Shown: positions 19,383-26,977 of the stretch, one piece after another
How positions within the stretch are numbered: the first letter of the stretch is position 1
Layout of the letters: each line of letters begins with the position of its first letter
Assembly (NCBI GenBank): GCA_007131285.1
Contig: SLQV01000182.1
Span: 1-38,089 of the forward strand
Length of the DNA stretch: 38,089 bases
Source of the DNA: Myxococcales bacterium
GTDB lineage: Bacteria > Myxococcota_A > Polyangia > Polyangiales > SLQV01
Direction: 5' to 3'
Position numbers and translations under genes: made by a program
The notes under the pieces: model-generated
What the model saw: the letters and a program-made list of their open reading frames with translations, nothing else
Database searches by the model: none
What the model was told of the DNA's origin: nothing

Positions 19383-19437
19383 CGCGATACCGCTTTGGGG
19401 CCCGCGCGCAGTGCACGGGCCCCAAAGCGGTATCGCG
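19383..19437. repeat. Perfect 22-bp inverted repeat before the S1-domain gene
   Basis: The left arm (19383-19404, beginning CGCGATACCGC) and right arm (19416-19437, ending GCGGTATCGCG) are exact reverse complements with an 11-nt loop. The right arm ends 29 nt before the ATG at 19467. No T-run follows on either strand, so a simple intrinsic terminator is unlikely. If transcribed it would make a very stable stem in the leader of the S1-domain mRNA or in the space between the divergent prfB and S1 genes. Confidence 0.9.
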
Positions 19438-19466
19438 CGTGCTAAAGTCGTTTCGAAAGCCCTACC

Positions 19467-21707
19467 ATGACCACAAGCGAAGCCCAACCAGCCTCGCCTC
19501 CCTTGAACGCCGAAACGCGTGTCGAGGAGCGCCCTGACCAGACCTCTTGCGAGGTGTCGGCACCACACGGTTCCCCGGAACAGACGCGCGAGAGCGCGTG
19601 CGAGGGCGCCGAGGCCGATATCGAGACATCACGGGCCCCGCAGCCTGGGTCCGGTCTCGTGGATTCTGGCGGAGCGCGCCGGGATGAAGACAAGGCGTCG
19701 TCAGGCGCGGCGGACGTGGCGCAGGACGTTGCTGCCTCAGCCGATGAAGGTTCGTTGCCCGTAGGCGACGATGCGCGACCCGTGGATGCCGGTGCAGAGA
19801 AAAACGCCCAAGACGCCGTCTCAGGCTCAAAACGCAAGCGAAAACGTGGCAACAAGCGCGACGGGGACAAGGCCAGCTCCGCCAGGGAGCCTGCGCGCGG
19901 CGCGTTTGCGCCGCTATTTACCTCGGGGCCGCGCCGCCAGGCGATGGCTGTTGGTGAGTTCGTCGCGGGGCTTGTGGATGCCACGGGTGATGGTGCCTTC
20001 AGGCTCGACCTTTTTGGTCGCGGCATCGCGTATGTCGATGTCAACGAGCCTGACCTTAAAGAAGTGAGCGAAGCCGAGATCGCGGCGCTTCGCGCCGAAT
20101 CTCTTAGTCTCGACGCGGCTATCGCCCCCGCTGGTGGAGCGGGGGCGACTATAACGTCAGGCGCTTCGCTTGCGTTCGCGACGGGGGAAGCTTCCGCGGC
20201 GGGTGACCCAGTCGGGGCAGCGGTTTCAGACGTTTGGGCAGATGCATCAGGTGCGCCGCAGGTTAATCACGGTGAAGCTATTAAGTCTGAGCCAAACGCT
20301 TCTGAGACAGAGCCGGTATCGGCTACGCCAGCGACGAGCGGAGATGCAAAAGCGGAGCATTCAGGTGACGCAAACGACGAGAGTGGCCGCGCGACAACTA
20401 CGCTCGCTACCATTGAAGAACGCGCACGACGCGAAGCGCCCAAGCCAGACACCATTTTTCGAGGTCGCGTTGTTGCCTTGGCGGAAAGTGGTCATTTGGC
20501 TTTGGTCAACCGCCCGGTAGATGTGCGAAGAGCAGCTCAGGTGCTTGAGCAGGCTGCTGCGGGACGGGAACGCGTTTGGGGATTAGTCTTCGGCTATAAT
20601 CGAGGTGGTTTCGATGTGCTCGTCGAGGGCATTCGTGTTTTCTGTCCAGCATCGTCCATAGATACGCATACGCCCTCCGAGCCCAAGACTTGGCTGGGGC
20701 GCAAGTTGCAGTTTCATCTTTCGACCAAGAAATCCAAGGGGAGCGACTACGTCGTAACCCGACGCACGATTGCTGAACGTGAATCGCGGAAGCGCGCTGG
20801 GGAACGACTCAAGCATCTTAAGGTAGGCCAGAAGCTTAAAGGCGTCGTCACGAGTGTGCTTGATTACGCGCTGATCGTCGACCTCGACGGTCTCGAGGGT
20901 TTCTTGCACGTGTCCGAGCTGAGCTATGACCGGGAGACGCAGCCTGCGAATTTAGCAAGTATCGGCGATGTGCTCGACGTCGAGGTGCTACGCATTGAAG
21001 GCAGTGGTCGCAAAGATAGCCGAACAAAAGTCTCCCTTACCCGGAAGCCGTTTATCGATGACCCATGGGATGCGCATGACGAGATCCTGACGGCTGGGCG
21101 TCCGACGGAAGGCATCGTCAGGCGCGTGGCAGCTTTCGGCGCGTTCGTGGAGCTCAGTCCAGGAATTGAAGGGTTGCTTCACGAGAGCGAGTACCAGAAG
21201 GGCCCGGACCGTCTGCCCAAGCCACCGGAAGTTGGCTCGACCGTAACTGTCGTGGTGGACAAAGTAGATAAGCGAGCACACCGCATTGGGCTCTCTTTGC
21301 TTTCCGAACTGGAAGCGAAGGCATTTGAAGCCGCAGGCAGAAATTTCGATGCGGAACTGCTCCGCAAGTTGAAGCCGGGTGCTGAACTGATCGCGCAGGT
21401 TGAGAAGATTGATCCACGCGGTGTCCATCTGCGAATCAAGGGCATCTTCGGCCGCCGTGGCCGAGGCTACATGCAGTCACGCGAGTTAGGTGAGGTGGAG
21501 CGTGGGGCGCTAAAGAAAGCGCCTGAAGGCAGTCACGAGCTAAAAGTAAAGCTTGTAGGCTTTGAGCGGGACGGAACGCTGAAGCTTTCGCGTCGAGCGC
21601 TGGTGCAGGATGAGGAGCGTCGCGCGGTGCAAGAGTACCGTAAGGAAGCATCTAAACAGGGTTTTGGCACATTTGCCGACCTGCTTAAGGCAAAACTCGG
21701 CGGTTAG
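19467..21707 (+). CDS. Multi-S1-domain RNA-binding protein
   Basis: The 746-residue protein contains at least four S1-type OB folds. They lie at about 368-432 (divergent, WGLVFGYNRGGFDVLVEGI), 453-525 (GQKLKGVVTSVLDYALIVDL), 543-611 (EGIVRRVAAFGAFVELSPGI, the best match) and 635-710 (divergent). The first ~320 residues are acidic and Ala/Ser-rich with a basic patch SKRKRKRGNKR (121-131), and around 160-197 a degenerate fold (GEFVAGLVDATGDGAFRLDL) may be a further S1 relative. It is not a standard RpsA: it lacks the six-domain layout, and the N-terminal extension is different. A role in RNA binding, translation or RNA decay is inferred from the domains only. No strong SD precedes the ATG; the large inverted repeat lies just upstream, and prfB is divergent. 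Confidence 0.88.
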   Translation: MTTSEAQPASPPLNAETRVEERPDQTSCEVSAPHGSPEQTRESACEGAEADIETSRAPQPGSGLVDSGGARRDEDKASSGAADVAQDVAASADEGSLPVGDDARPVDAGAEKNAQDAVSGSKRKRKRGNKRDGDKASSAREPARGAFAPLFTSGPRRQAMAVGEFVAGLVDATGDGAFRLDLFGRGIAYVDVNEPDLKEVSEAEIAALRAESLSLDAAIAPAGGAGATITSGASLAFATGEASAAGDPVGAAVSDVWADASGAPQVNHGEAIKSEPNASETEPVSATPATSGDAKAEHSGDANDESGRATTTLATIEERARREAPKPDTIFRGRVVALAESGHLALVNRPVDVRRAAQVLEQAAAGRERVWGLVFGYNRGGFDVLVEGIRVFCPASSIDTHTPSEPKTWLGRKLQFHLSTKKSKGSDYVVTRRTIAERESRKRAGERLKHLKVGQKLKGVVTSVLDYALIVDLDGLEGFLHVSELSYDRETQPANLASIGDVLDVEVLRIEGSGRKDSRTKVSLTRKPFIDDPWDAHDEILTAGRPTEGIVRRVAAFGAFVELSPGIEGLLHESEYQKGPDRLPKPPEVGSTVTVVVDKVDKRAHRIGLSLLSELEAKAFEAAGRNFDAELLRKLKPGAELIAQVEKIDPRGVHLRIKGIFGRRGRGYMQSRELGEVERGALKKAPEGSHELKVKLVGFERDGTLKLSRRALVQDEERRAVQEYRKEASKQGFGTFADLLKAKLGG

Positions 21708-21942
21708 GGAGCGGGTTTGGGCGCGCCGCGGCGCACTGATGTGGATGCGTGAAGACCCCGAGTGCGCTTGACCAAATCTTGGTGGTGCGTTCGAGCGCTT
21801 GGTGGGATGGCTTCTAGCAGATGCTGTGCGAGACCAAGAGGGACACGCTCCTATCTATCGAGGGTGTTCGCAGTAACTTAACAACGTGGGAAGTCATTGA
21901 TAAACCAGCTTGCCAGGGCGCACGCGCATGATAAGCATCGGG

Positions 21943-21984
21943 ACCGGCGAGCAGGCGGCGCATCTGCGCTGCCCGCTTGCCGGT
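21943..21984 (+). repeat. 19-bp hairpin directly upstream of tRNA-Val
   Basis: The arms 21943-21961 and 21966-21984 pair over 19 positions with two G-U wobbles and one A-C mismatch, around the loop ATCT. The stem ends 8 nt before the first base of tRNA-Val. It could end transcription from the S1 gene, though no T-run follows, or be part of the tRNA precursor leader. Confidence 0.75.
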
Positions 21985-21992
21985 CGAGTTCT

Positions 21993-22064
21993 GGGCGATT
22001 AACTCAGGGGTAGAGTGCCATCTTCACACGGTGGAAGTCGCTGGTTCAAATCCAGCATCGCCCA
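21993..22064 (+). tRNA. tRNA-Val (anticodon CAC)
   Basis: A full cloverleaf can be drawn. The acceptor stem GGGCGAT pairs with ATCGCCC, the D arm is ACTC-AGGGGTA-GAGT, the anticodon arm is CCATC-TTCACAC-GGTGG with CAC at the anticodon, and the T arm is GCTGG-TTCAAAT-CCAGC. The discriminator is A. The following bases are CCCA, so CCA is not cleanly encoded and must be added. A possible promoter lies upstream (TTAACA at 21878-21883 with GATAAA at 21899-21904), but its 15-nt spacing is short. Confidence 0.96.
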
Positions 22065-22183
22065 CCCACTAGAACGCTAGAGTTTAACGTGTCAATCGGG
22101 TTTCGGGGCGGCGCTTATTGGAGCCGGGCTTATCGTAGCGGGGCTTAGATGTCGAAGGCAACGAAATCGAGAGCCAATGACAC

Positions 22184-22205
22184 CGCCAGAGCCATGGCTC
22201 TGGCG
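22184..22205. repeat. 22-bp perfect palindrome
   Basis: The half-site CGCCAGAGCCA is followed at once by its reverse complement TGGCTCTGGCG, with no spacer. Random expectation in a window of this size is about 0.01. It could be an operator for a dimeric regulator or a hairpin at the 3' end of a transcript. Confidence 0.7.
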
Positions 22206-22230
22206 AGCGCGGGCGTCTAGACGTACCGAC

Positions 22231-22282
22231 GTCTGGGGAACCCGCGTCTGGGTCGCCCGGGTCTGGGTCGCCCGGGTCTGGG
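22231..22282. repeat. 15-bp tandem repeat, three full units plus part
   Basis: The unit GTCTGGGTCGCCCGG occurs exactly at 22246-22260 and 22261-22275. A diverged first copy is at 22231-22245 and a partial copy at 22276-22282. Nothing shows that it is translated. Confidence 0.85.
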
Positions 22283-22387
22283 GGTACCATCGAACCGAAA
22301 AGATGAGGGGCGCTAGCGTGAGGGTGGGTCCGGTAATCGCGGCGGCCTGGCGCCGGTTGCCGGGGAGCGTTTTTGAACGACAAGCAT

Positions 22388-23437
22388 CTAGAATGTGTCC
22401 GCGACTACTTGAAACGTGGCATTGCCGTCCGTGACACGCACGCTGCCGCCTGGGCTTTGGGAAGGTGGTGGCCGAACCGCATCAGAGGTTGGTCGCACTC
22501 TGGCGCTGCCACGAATGCTGCCGAGTGCTTCTAGCTCGATACGCGGCGCCGCAGCGACGCCCTGCGGAACCGAAAAGGAGATGCGTACGCTTTTTATGGG
22601 CCCCGCTTCAATCGGAAGTGGAAGCGCATTCGAGGTGCCGTTTTGCGGTACAAAGGCGCGCATAGCTAGCTTGCGGAACTGCCCGGCGGAGTAGTCTACC
22701 CGCAGCAGGTATACGTGGAGTGGTGCTCCCACGCTACGCAGCCGGATCGCACTTGGCTGAAGCCCTGTATCTGCGAAGTTTAGTGTGATGTCGCGGTCAT
22801 CGAGTCGCGTCTGATGGCCTGCAAAGGCTGTCCATACATACTGGTTGTCTGGCTGAACCTGCTGTGATGGTGTCTCCGATGATTGGCTTGCTCTTCGAAC
22901 ACTAGCGCTTTGGGAGTCGTACGGCGCGGCGTCAGGTGGCTGACGCCCCTCACTGAGGATTAGGCGCGTCCCTTGACGTAGAGGACGACCATAAACCTCA
23001 ATTCGTAAGGGTCGCTGACCGGCTGCTAGCGGAATAGGTAAACCGACGTTCCGGTTGAGTACGAGCGTAGGCGCCTGAATATCGCGGAAGCGACCTTCGG
23101 TTAGGTGTACGCGTATTCGCGACAACTCGAACGCACCGTGCTCAACGCCGAGCCTCATCCACTCGTTGCGTAGGTGCTCATCGCTGACGTTGAAAGTCAC
23201 AAGGCTTTGCGCTGGGGAAACATCACGTGTCCCGACGACACGTTCCGCTGTCGCTGGGTTGGCATAAATCCATGACGCGCTCGCGAGACCAGCGGCGATT
23301 GCGATGGAGGCCATGTGCGTCCCTGGCGCCTTGTGGCCGTGTAGGCTCGCGCGGGGCCTTCCAGGCCGTCGAGTAACACCACTCAAGAAGAGCAGGCCGA
23401 GTAGTCGTCGTTTCAAGTGGTAATTCCAGTAAGTCAT
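22388..23437 (-). CDS. Exported protein of unknown function with two similar beta-modules
   Basis: From the ATG at 23437 the product has 349 residues. Two hydrophobic stretches occur near the N-terminus (RLLGLLFLSG at about 11-20 and MASIAIAAGLASASWIY at 42-58), and a cleavage site after NPATA is plausible, so the mature part is probably periplasmic or surface-located. An internal ATG at 23314, with AGGGA 5 nt upstream, would start at the second stretch. Two regions of about 75 residues look alike. The first contains FELSRIRVHLTEGRFRDI, then LPIPLAAGQRPLRIEVYG. The second contains HVYLLRVDYSAGQFRKL, then LPLPIEAGPIKSVRISFS. The pattern suggests a duplicated beta-sandwich, joined by a Ser/Gln-rich linker. 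From memory it resembles DUF2541-like modules, but I am unsure. The next gene (thiolase) is divergent. Confidence 0.72.
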   Translation of the reverse strand: MTYWNYHLKRRLLGLLFLSGVTRRPGRPRASLHGHKAPGTHMASIAIAAGLASASWIYANPATAERVVGTRDVSPAQSLVTFNVSDEHLRNEWMRLGVEHGAFELSRIRVHLTEGRFRDIQAPTLVLNRNVGLPIPLAAGQRPLRIEVYGRPLRQGTRLILSEGRQPPDAAPYDSQSASVRRASQSSETPSQQVQPDNQYVWTAFAGHQTRLDDRDITLNFADTGLQPSAIRLRSVGAPLHVYLLRVDYSAGQFRKLAMRAFVPQNGTSNALPLPIEAGPIKSVRISFSVPQGVAAAPRIELEALGSIRGSARVRPTSDAVRPPPSQSPGGSVRVTDGNATFQVVADTF

Positions 23438-23533
23438 AGGGGTTTCTTTAGACGCTCCGGAGCGCTCACGGCTTGATATGAGTGGCCAGAGTCCTAGCCA
23501 CTGGATTGCGATGAAACGGCCATGATCGGTGCA

Positions 23534-23562
23534 TTGGATTCCCATTAACGTACCGATATTTT
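23534..23562 (+). promoter_or_regulatory. Possible promoter of the thiolase gene
   Basis: TTGGAT (23534-23539) and TATTTT (23557-23562) are spaced by 17 nt, with an AT-rich surrounding unlike most of the window. It would give a leader of about 110 nt before the ATG at 23680. Match to consensus is only partial. Confidence 0.3.
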
Positions 23563-23679
23563 GTGTATTTTCACGATACGTCGAGCTGCATCGAGCCGCC
23601 ACGTCAAGATAGGTTGCAAAGGGTATGCCTCGGGGTTGGGGGTTGCCCCGCGGCGCCCCTGGCGTCATACCGCGTCACC

Positions 23680-24855
23680 ATGCGACGCGTCCTATTACTC
23701 TCAGCCAAGCGCACGCCCGTCGGCGCTTTTCAGGGAAAACTTGGGTCGGTTCCCGCGCCACGTTTGGGGGCCACTGCAATCCAGGCTGCGGTCGAAGCAG
23801 CCAGGGTAAGCAAGACTGGTATCCAGGAGGTGTACATGGGGCAGGTCTTGAGTGCCGGTGTTGGGCAGGCACCTGCTCGGCAGGCAGCGCGCTTCGCTGG
23901 ACTGCCGGACGCCGTAGCGACGACTACAGTTTCAAAAGTTTGTGGTTCGGGCCTTCAGGCCGTGATCCTTGCGGCCCGGGCCATTGGTGCTGGAGACATT
24001 GATTGCGCTGTAGCGGGTGGCATGGAGTCCATGTCGCTTGCGCCTTATCTGCTTCCAAAGGCGCGCGGCGGCTACCGGATGGGTCACGGTGAGCTGGTCG
24101 ATTCGATGATCATCGATGGGCTTTGGGACCCCTACGATGATCAACATATGGGCAAAGCGGGCGAGCGCTGCGCGGCGCACTACGGCTTGACACGCGAAAC
24201 TCAAGATGCGTTCGCGCGTCGTTCCTACGAGCGAGCCCGCTCGGCGGCGACCTCGGGTGCGTTCACGGCGGAGCTCGTTCCTGTTGAAATCGCGGGGCGC
24301 AAAGCAACGACTGTGGTGCAGGAGGATGAGGAACCAGGGCGGGCAGATCTCGAGGCGCTCGGTAAGTTGCGTCCCGCGTTTGATCCAGCTGGAACGATTA
24401 CCGCGGGCAACGCTTCATCGCTAAACGATGGGGCTGCGGCACTCGTACTTGTGGCTGAGGATGCTTACCAGCCGTCCATGGGTGAACCGTTGGCGGTGCT
24501 CTCGGGAGCTATGGCCCACGCGCAAGCGCCCGAGTGGTTTACGACGGCACCTGTGTTTGCCGCACGCAAACTTCTGGACCGACTTAAACTCAGCGAGAGC
24601 GATATCGATCTTTGGGAAGTTAATGAGGCATTTTCTGCGGTAACGCTGGCCTTTGAGCGGGAATTGTCGGTGAATCCTGCGTGCGTTAACGTTCACGGGG
24701 GCGCGGTTGCGCTAGGACACCCCATCGGCGCGTCCGGCGCCCGTATTCTCGTGACGCTACTCCACGCGCTAAAGCGCGAAGAAAAACAACGCGGCTTAGC
24801 AACGCTGTGCATCGGTGGTGGTGAAGCGGTTGCAGTCGCCGTCGAGCGCCTCTGA
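23680..24855 (+). CDS. Acetyl-CoA C-acetyltransferase (thiolase)
   Basis: The enzyme interconverts two acetyl-CoA with acetoacetyl-CoA, or cleaves 3-ketoacyl-CoA. It has 391 residues, the usual length, when started at the ATG at 23680 ([20 protein letters not shown]). The nucleophilic cysteine is C88 in [10 protein letters not shown]. Other family marks are [51 protein letters not shown] with the catalytic histidine, and the C-terminal [16 protein letters not shown] with the second cysteine. The two enzymes for the neighbouring steps lie 1.3 kb downstream on the same strand. Confidence 0.95.
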   Translation: MRRVLLLSAKRTPVGAFQGKLGSVPAPRLGATAIQAAVEAARVSKTGIQEVYMGQVLSAGVGQAPARQAARFAGLPDAVATTTVSKVCGSGLQAVILAARAIGAGDIDCAVAGGMESMSLAPYLLPKARGGYRMGHGELVDSMIIDGLWDPYDDQHMGKAGERCAAHYGLTRETQDAFARRSYERARSAATSGAFTAELVPVEIAGRKATTVVQEDEEPGRADLEALGKLRPAFDPAGTITAGNASSLNDGAAALVLVAEDAYQPSMGEPLAVLSGAMAHAQAPEWFTTAPVFAARKLLDRLKLSESDIDLWEVNEAFSAVTLAFERELSVNPACVNVHGGAVALGHPIGASGARILVTLLHALKREEKQRGLATLCIGGGEAVAVAVERL

Positions 24856-25188
24856 CTCGCCCAATCAACAGGTTTACAAGCAGCATAACCAGGATACATG
24901 CGTTTCACTTGGACCTGGGCTGCTCTCGATAGCTGACTCCCGCTGCGGCGAGCCGCGTTCTTCGCACGTGCAGGGCTGTCTTGCGTCGACCCTAGACGTA
25001 TTGCCAACGTGGGGTTTGCGTGCCCCGTCTATTCGGATAGAGGGGGGCTGCCTTAAAAGCCGCACCTCGGCAAGTGTACGTTAGTTGCCCACAATGGGCT
25101 CTTGGATCTAATAAGACTTCAATAAAACTCATAAAAATAAGGGCTTAGGAAGGTGTGGCATTGTATCTGCAATGTCAGCGCTTAACCT
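24856..25188. other. 333-nt gap with hairpin and AT-rich promoter region
   Basis: The first part follows the thiolase stop and has no recognisable gene. A small stem GCCCA-CAA-TGGGC (25087-25099) may mark the end of the thiolase transcript. From about 25105 to 25142 the sequence turns strongly AT-rich, followed by a sigma54-like promoter just before the next start codon. Confidence 0.5.
25156..25171 (+). promoter_or_regulatory. Candidate sigma54 (-24/-12) promoter
   Basis: TGGCATTGTATCTGCA has the GG and GC dinucleotides exactly 10 nt apart and matches 9 of the core positions of TGGCAC-N5-TTGCW. Transcription would begin near 25182, only about 7 nt before the ATG at 25189. The AT-rich 35 nt upstream could allow DNA bending. 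No activator gene is in the window. Confidence 0.4.
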
Positions 25189-25794
25189 ATGTTGGTTAGA
25201 CTTGCCCACCCCTTACGCCCATACGCCCTGTCGTTTTTCTTTGGCGGCATTGTCGCGCTGCTAGCCACCTTCATCGCGCCGGTGGCCCTCGCTCAGTCTC
25301 GTGGAGGCGGCGGTTCTATGCGCACGGTCGAAATGGGCACATTATCTGTGCGCTTTCCGACTTTTGGTTCAACTGAGTCGCCTACGGCGCGACTTGTCGA
25401 GAATCTCGACCGCCAGGAGCGCATGCTTTGGAACAAACTCAACGCCGATAAACGCGCCGAAGAACACGCGCTCAGGCAACGAGAGAGCTCAAAGGTTCAG
25501 GGAAGCGCGCGCAGCAGGGCGCAAGGTGGGCATGGCGACAAGGTATGGTGGGCCGAGGGCAAGGGGGGCGCGACGCCAAAGGGCTTGCCGCCCCAAACCG
25601 GCAGCCTTAAACTTAAAGAAAACTCAGCGCATCCAGTCCGCGTACGCAGAGAGATTACGCGTGATGCAGCGGTGAGTGCGGCGCGCGCGAACGATGCAGA
25701 TGCGTCAGCAAAACCGCCGCAGCGAGGTTTTGCTAACAGTGGCGAATCCTGGTGGCATGCGGGTCAAGGTGGGTCGCGGCGAAGCGCACGTTAG
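25189..25794 (+). CDS. Small secreted protein with two WW-glycine motifs, unknown function
   Basis: The 201-residue protein is not one I recognise. A signal peptide is clear at residues 1-36, with the hydrophobic core ALSFFFGGIVALLATFIAPVALA and then Q. The mature part opens with SRGGGGSMRTVEMGTL, followed by a charged helix-prone section (EERM-like, RQERMLWNKLNADKRAEEHA). Two similar short motifs come later: DKVWWAEGKGG at about 118-128, and GESWWHAGQGG near residue 188 to the end. Both share a WW pair, a two-residue gap and a G-x-G-G. The composition is rich in Arg, Ser and Gly. No SD precedes the ATG, and a sigma54-like promoter lies 18 nt upstream. It sits between thiolase and the acyl-CoA dehydrogenase/hydratase pair without obvious functional link. 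Confidence 0.7.
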   Translation: MLVRLAHPLRPYALSFFFGGIVALLATFIAPVALAQSRGGGGSMRTVEMGTLSVRFPTFGSTESPTARLVENLDRQERMLWNKLNADKRAEEHALRQRESSKVQGSARSRAQGGHGDKVWWAEGKGGATPKGLPPQTGSLKLKENSAHPVRVRREITRDAAVSAARANDADASAKPPQRGFANSGESWWHAGQGGSRRSAR

Positions 25795-26140
25795 TGCGCC
25801 TCGAGCGTAAGCTTGCTCTCGCTCAGCGCTACATTTCCCTCTCATCGAAGATCACGCCGATATTCAAGAAAATATGCCCCCGGGCCGGCATGCTAGGGGG
25901 CGCCGAGGCATGGCGCATCCGCTTTCGGGTCCGTCCCGACTCTCAAGTGTTCCGCGGAACTGCCCGCAGCGTGACTTTTGTATTTCGCGTACTTTGGCGC
26001 CGGCCAGATCATATCTAGTTTAGCGACGAATGCCTCCGTGTGATGCTCACCGACCGCCTTTGCATGGCTCGGGGGTCACTCGGTGCGGCGCTCGCGGGAA
26101 CTACTTGTCAGGAGCTGCAGCCTGCCTCTACGCTGGGCGT
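25795..26140. other. 346-nt gap, no gene recognised
   Basis: It lies between the small secreted protein and the hydroxyacyl-CoA dehydrogenase gene. A stem GCCCCC/GGGGGC (25876-25881 and 25896-25901, 14-nt loop) could end the upstream transcript, though without a T-run. A 12-bp palindrome at 25949-25960 is within chance. An in-frame extension of the downstream gene back to 26030 has no family resemblance. Confidence 0.5.
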
Positions 26141-26977
26141 ATGGATGAGGTCGATGTGCTCGTGGTCGGTGCAGGTCAGATGGGTCGCGGCATCGCGCAG
26201 GTGTGCCTAGAAGCGGATTGCCGTGTTGCTCTGGCCGATACGCAGCCGGGGAGTCTAGCGCGTGCCCGTGATGAGCTGATGACAGGGGCGTCCTCCGTGG
26301 CATCGCGTTTGCGCACGGTGAATTGGCCAAGTGCTGAGCCGCTACAGGCCAGGATCGCTATTGAAGCGGGCCCCGAGGACTTCGCTATCAAAGCAGAGAT
26401 CTTTTGTGAACTCGACAGGTTACTGGGCGAAGAGGCTTGGTTAGCCTCCAATACATCCTCGATTTCAATCACTGCCTTGGCCGCGAATGTTCGCGCTCCC
26501 GAGCGCGTGCTCGGACTCCATTTTATGAATCCCGTTCCGAAGATGCGCCTGGTGGAGATTATACGCGGCTTGCAGACGTCTGATGCCGCCATTGCAGCGG
26601 GCCGGGCGCTTACTGACAAGCTAGCGAAAGTTTCGGTGTTAACTAAGGACGCGCCGGCGTTCTTGGTTAATCGCATGCTGGTTCCACTGGTTCTCGAAGC
26701 GTTTTTTTTGCTGGAGCAGGGGCAGGCCACGCCGGAAGATATCGATACCGCAGTCAAACTAGGTCTCAACCATCCGATGGGGCCCCTGACCCTCGCGGAT
26801 TTTGTCGGCCTCGATACCCTGCTCGCCATCTCCGAAGTGTTGATGCGCGACTTAGGTGACGACAAGTACCGCGCGCCCGTTCTCCTCCGGCATTACGTCA
26901 GTGCGGGTTGGCTAGGTCGCAAGGCCGGGCGGGGGGTCTACCGCTACGACGCGCAGGGAAAGCAGGTACGCACATGA
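26141..26977 (+). CDS. 3-hydroxyacyl-CoA (3-hydroxybutyryl-CoA) dehydrogenase
   Basis: The enzyme oxidises 3-hydroxyacyl-CoA with NAD(P), or runs in reverse in butyryl-CoA synthesis. From the ATG at 26141 it has 278 residues, the usual size for the single-function Hbd type. The Rossmann motif is VLVVGAGQMGRGIAQV, with an acid at the end of the second strand (VALAD). Further family marks are SNTSSISIT, the catalytic histidine in LGLHFMNPVPKM, the Glu of RLVEII, and AFLVNRML with the conserved Asn. The C-terminal helical domain has DTAVKLGLNHPMGPLTLADFVGLD. The stop overlaps the start of the hydratase gene (ATGA), so the two are probably co-translated. Confidence 0.95.
   Translation: MDEVDVLVVGAGQMGRGIAQVCLEADCRVALADTQPGSLARARDELMTGASSVASRLRTVNWPSAEPLQARIAIEAGPEDFAIKAEIFCELDRLLGEEAWLASNTSSISITALAANVRAPERVLGLHFMNPVPKMRLVEIIRGLQTSDAAIAAGRALTDKLAKVSVLTKDAPAFLVNRMLVPLVLEAFFLLEQGQATPEDIDTAVKLGLNHPMGPLTLADFVGLDTLLAISEVLMRDLGDDKYRAPVLLRHYVSAGWLGRKAGRGVYRYDAQGKQVRT

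Larger units (their letters stand above)
22065..22387. other. 323-nt repeat-rich intergenic region after tRNA-Val
   Basis: No credible gene lies here; the frames are low-complexity translations of the repeats. It holds a 22-bp perfect palindrome (22184-22205), a smaller inverted repeat AGACGT-ACCG-ACGTCT (22219-22234) and three 15-bp tandem units plus a partial one (22231-22282). A looser GGGCTTA repeat lies near 22110-22150. Confidence 0.6.

Noticed and set aside
22084-22383. A minus-strand frame with a DPGDP repeat
   Set aside because: The repeat is only the translation of the 15-bp tandem DNA units; there is no signal, SD or family trait.
25949-25960. 12-bp palindrome GTTCCGCGGAAC
   Set aside because: About nine 12-bp palindromes are expected by chance in this window.
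26176-26865. A 229-codon minus-strand frame inside the hydroxyacyl-CoA dehydrogenase gene
   Set aside because: It is antisense to a clear dehydrogenase and has no recognisable domain.
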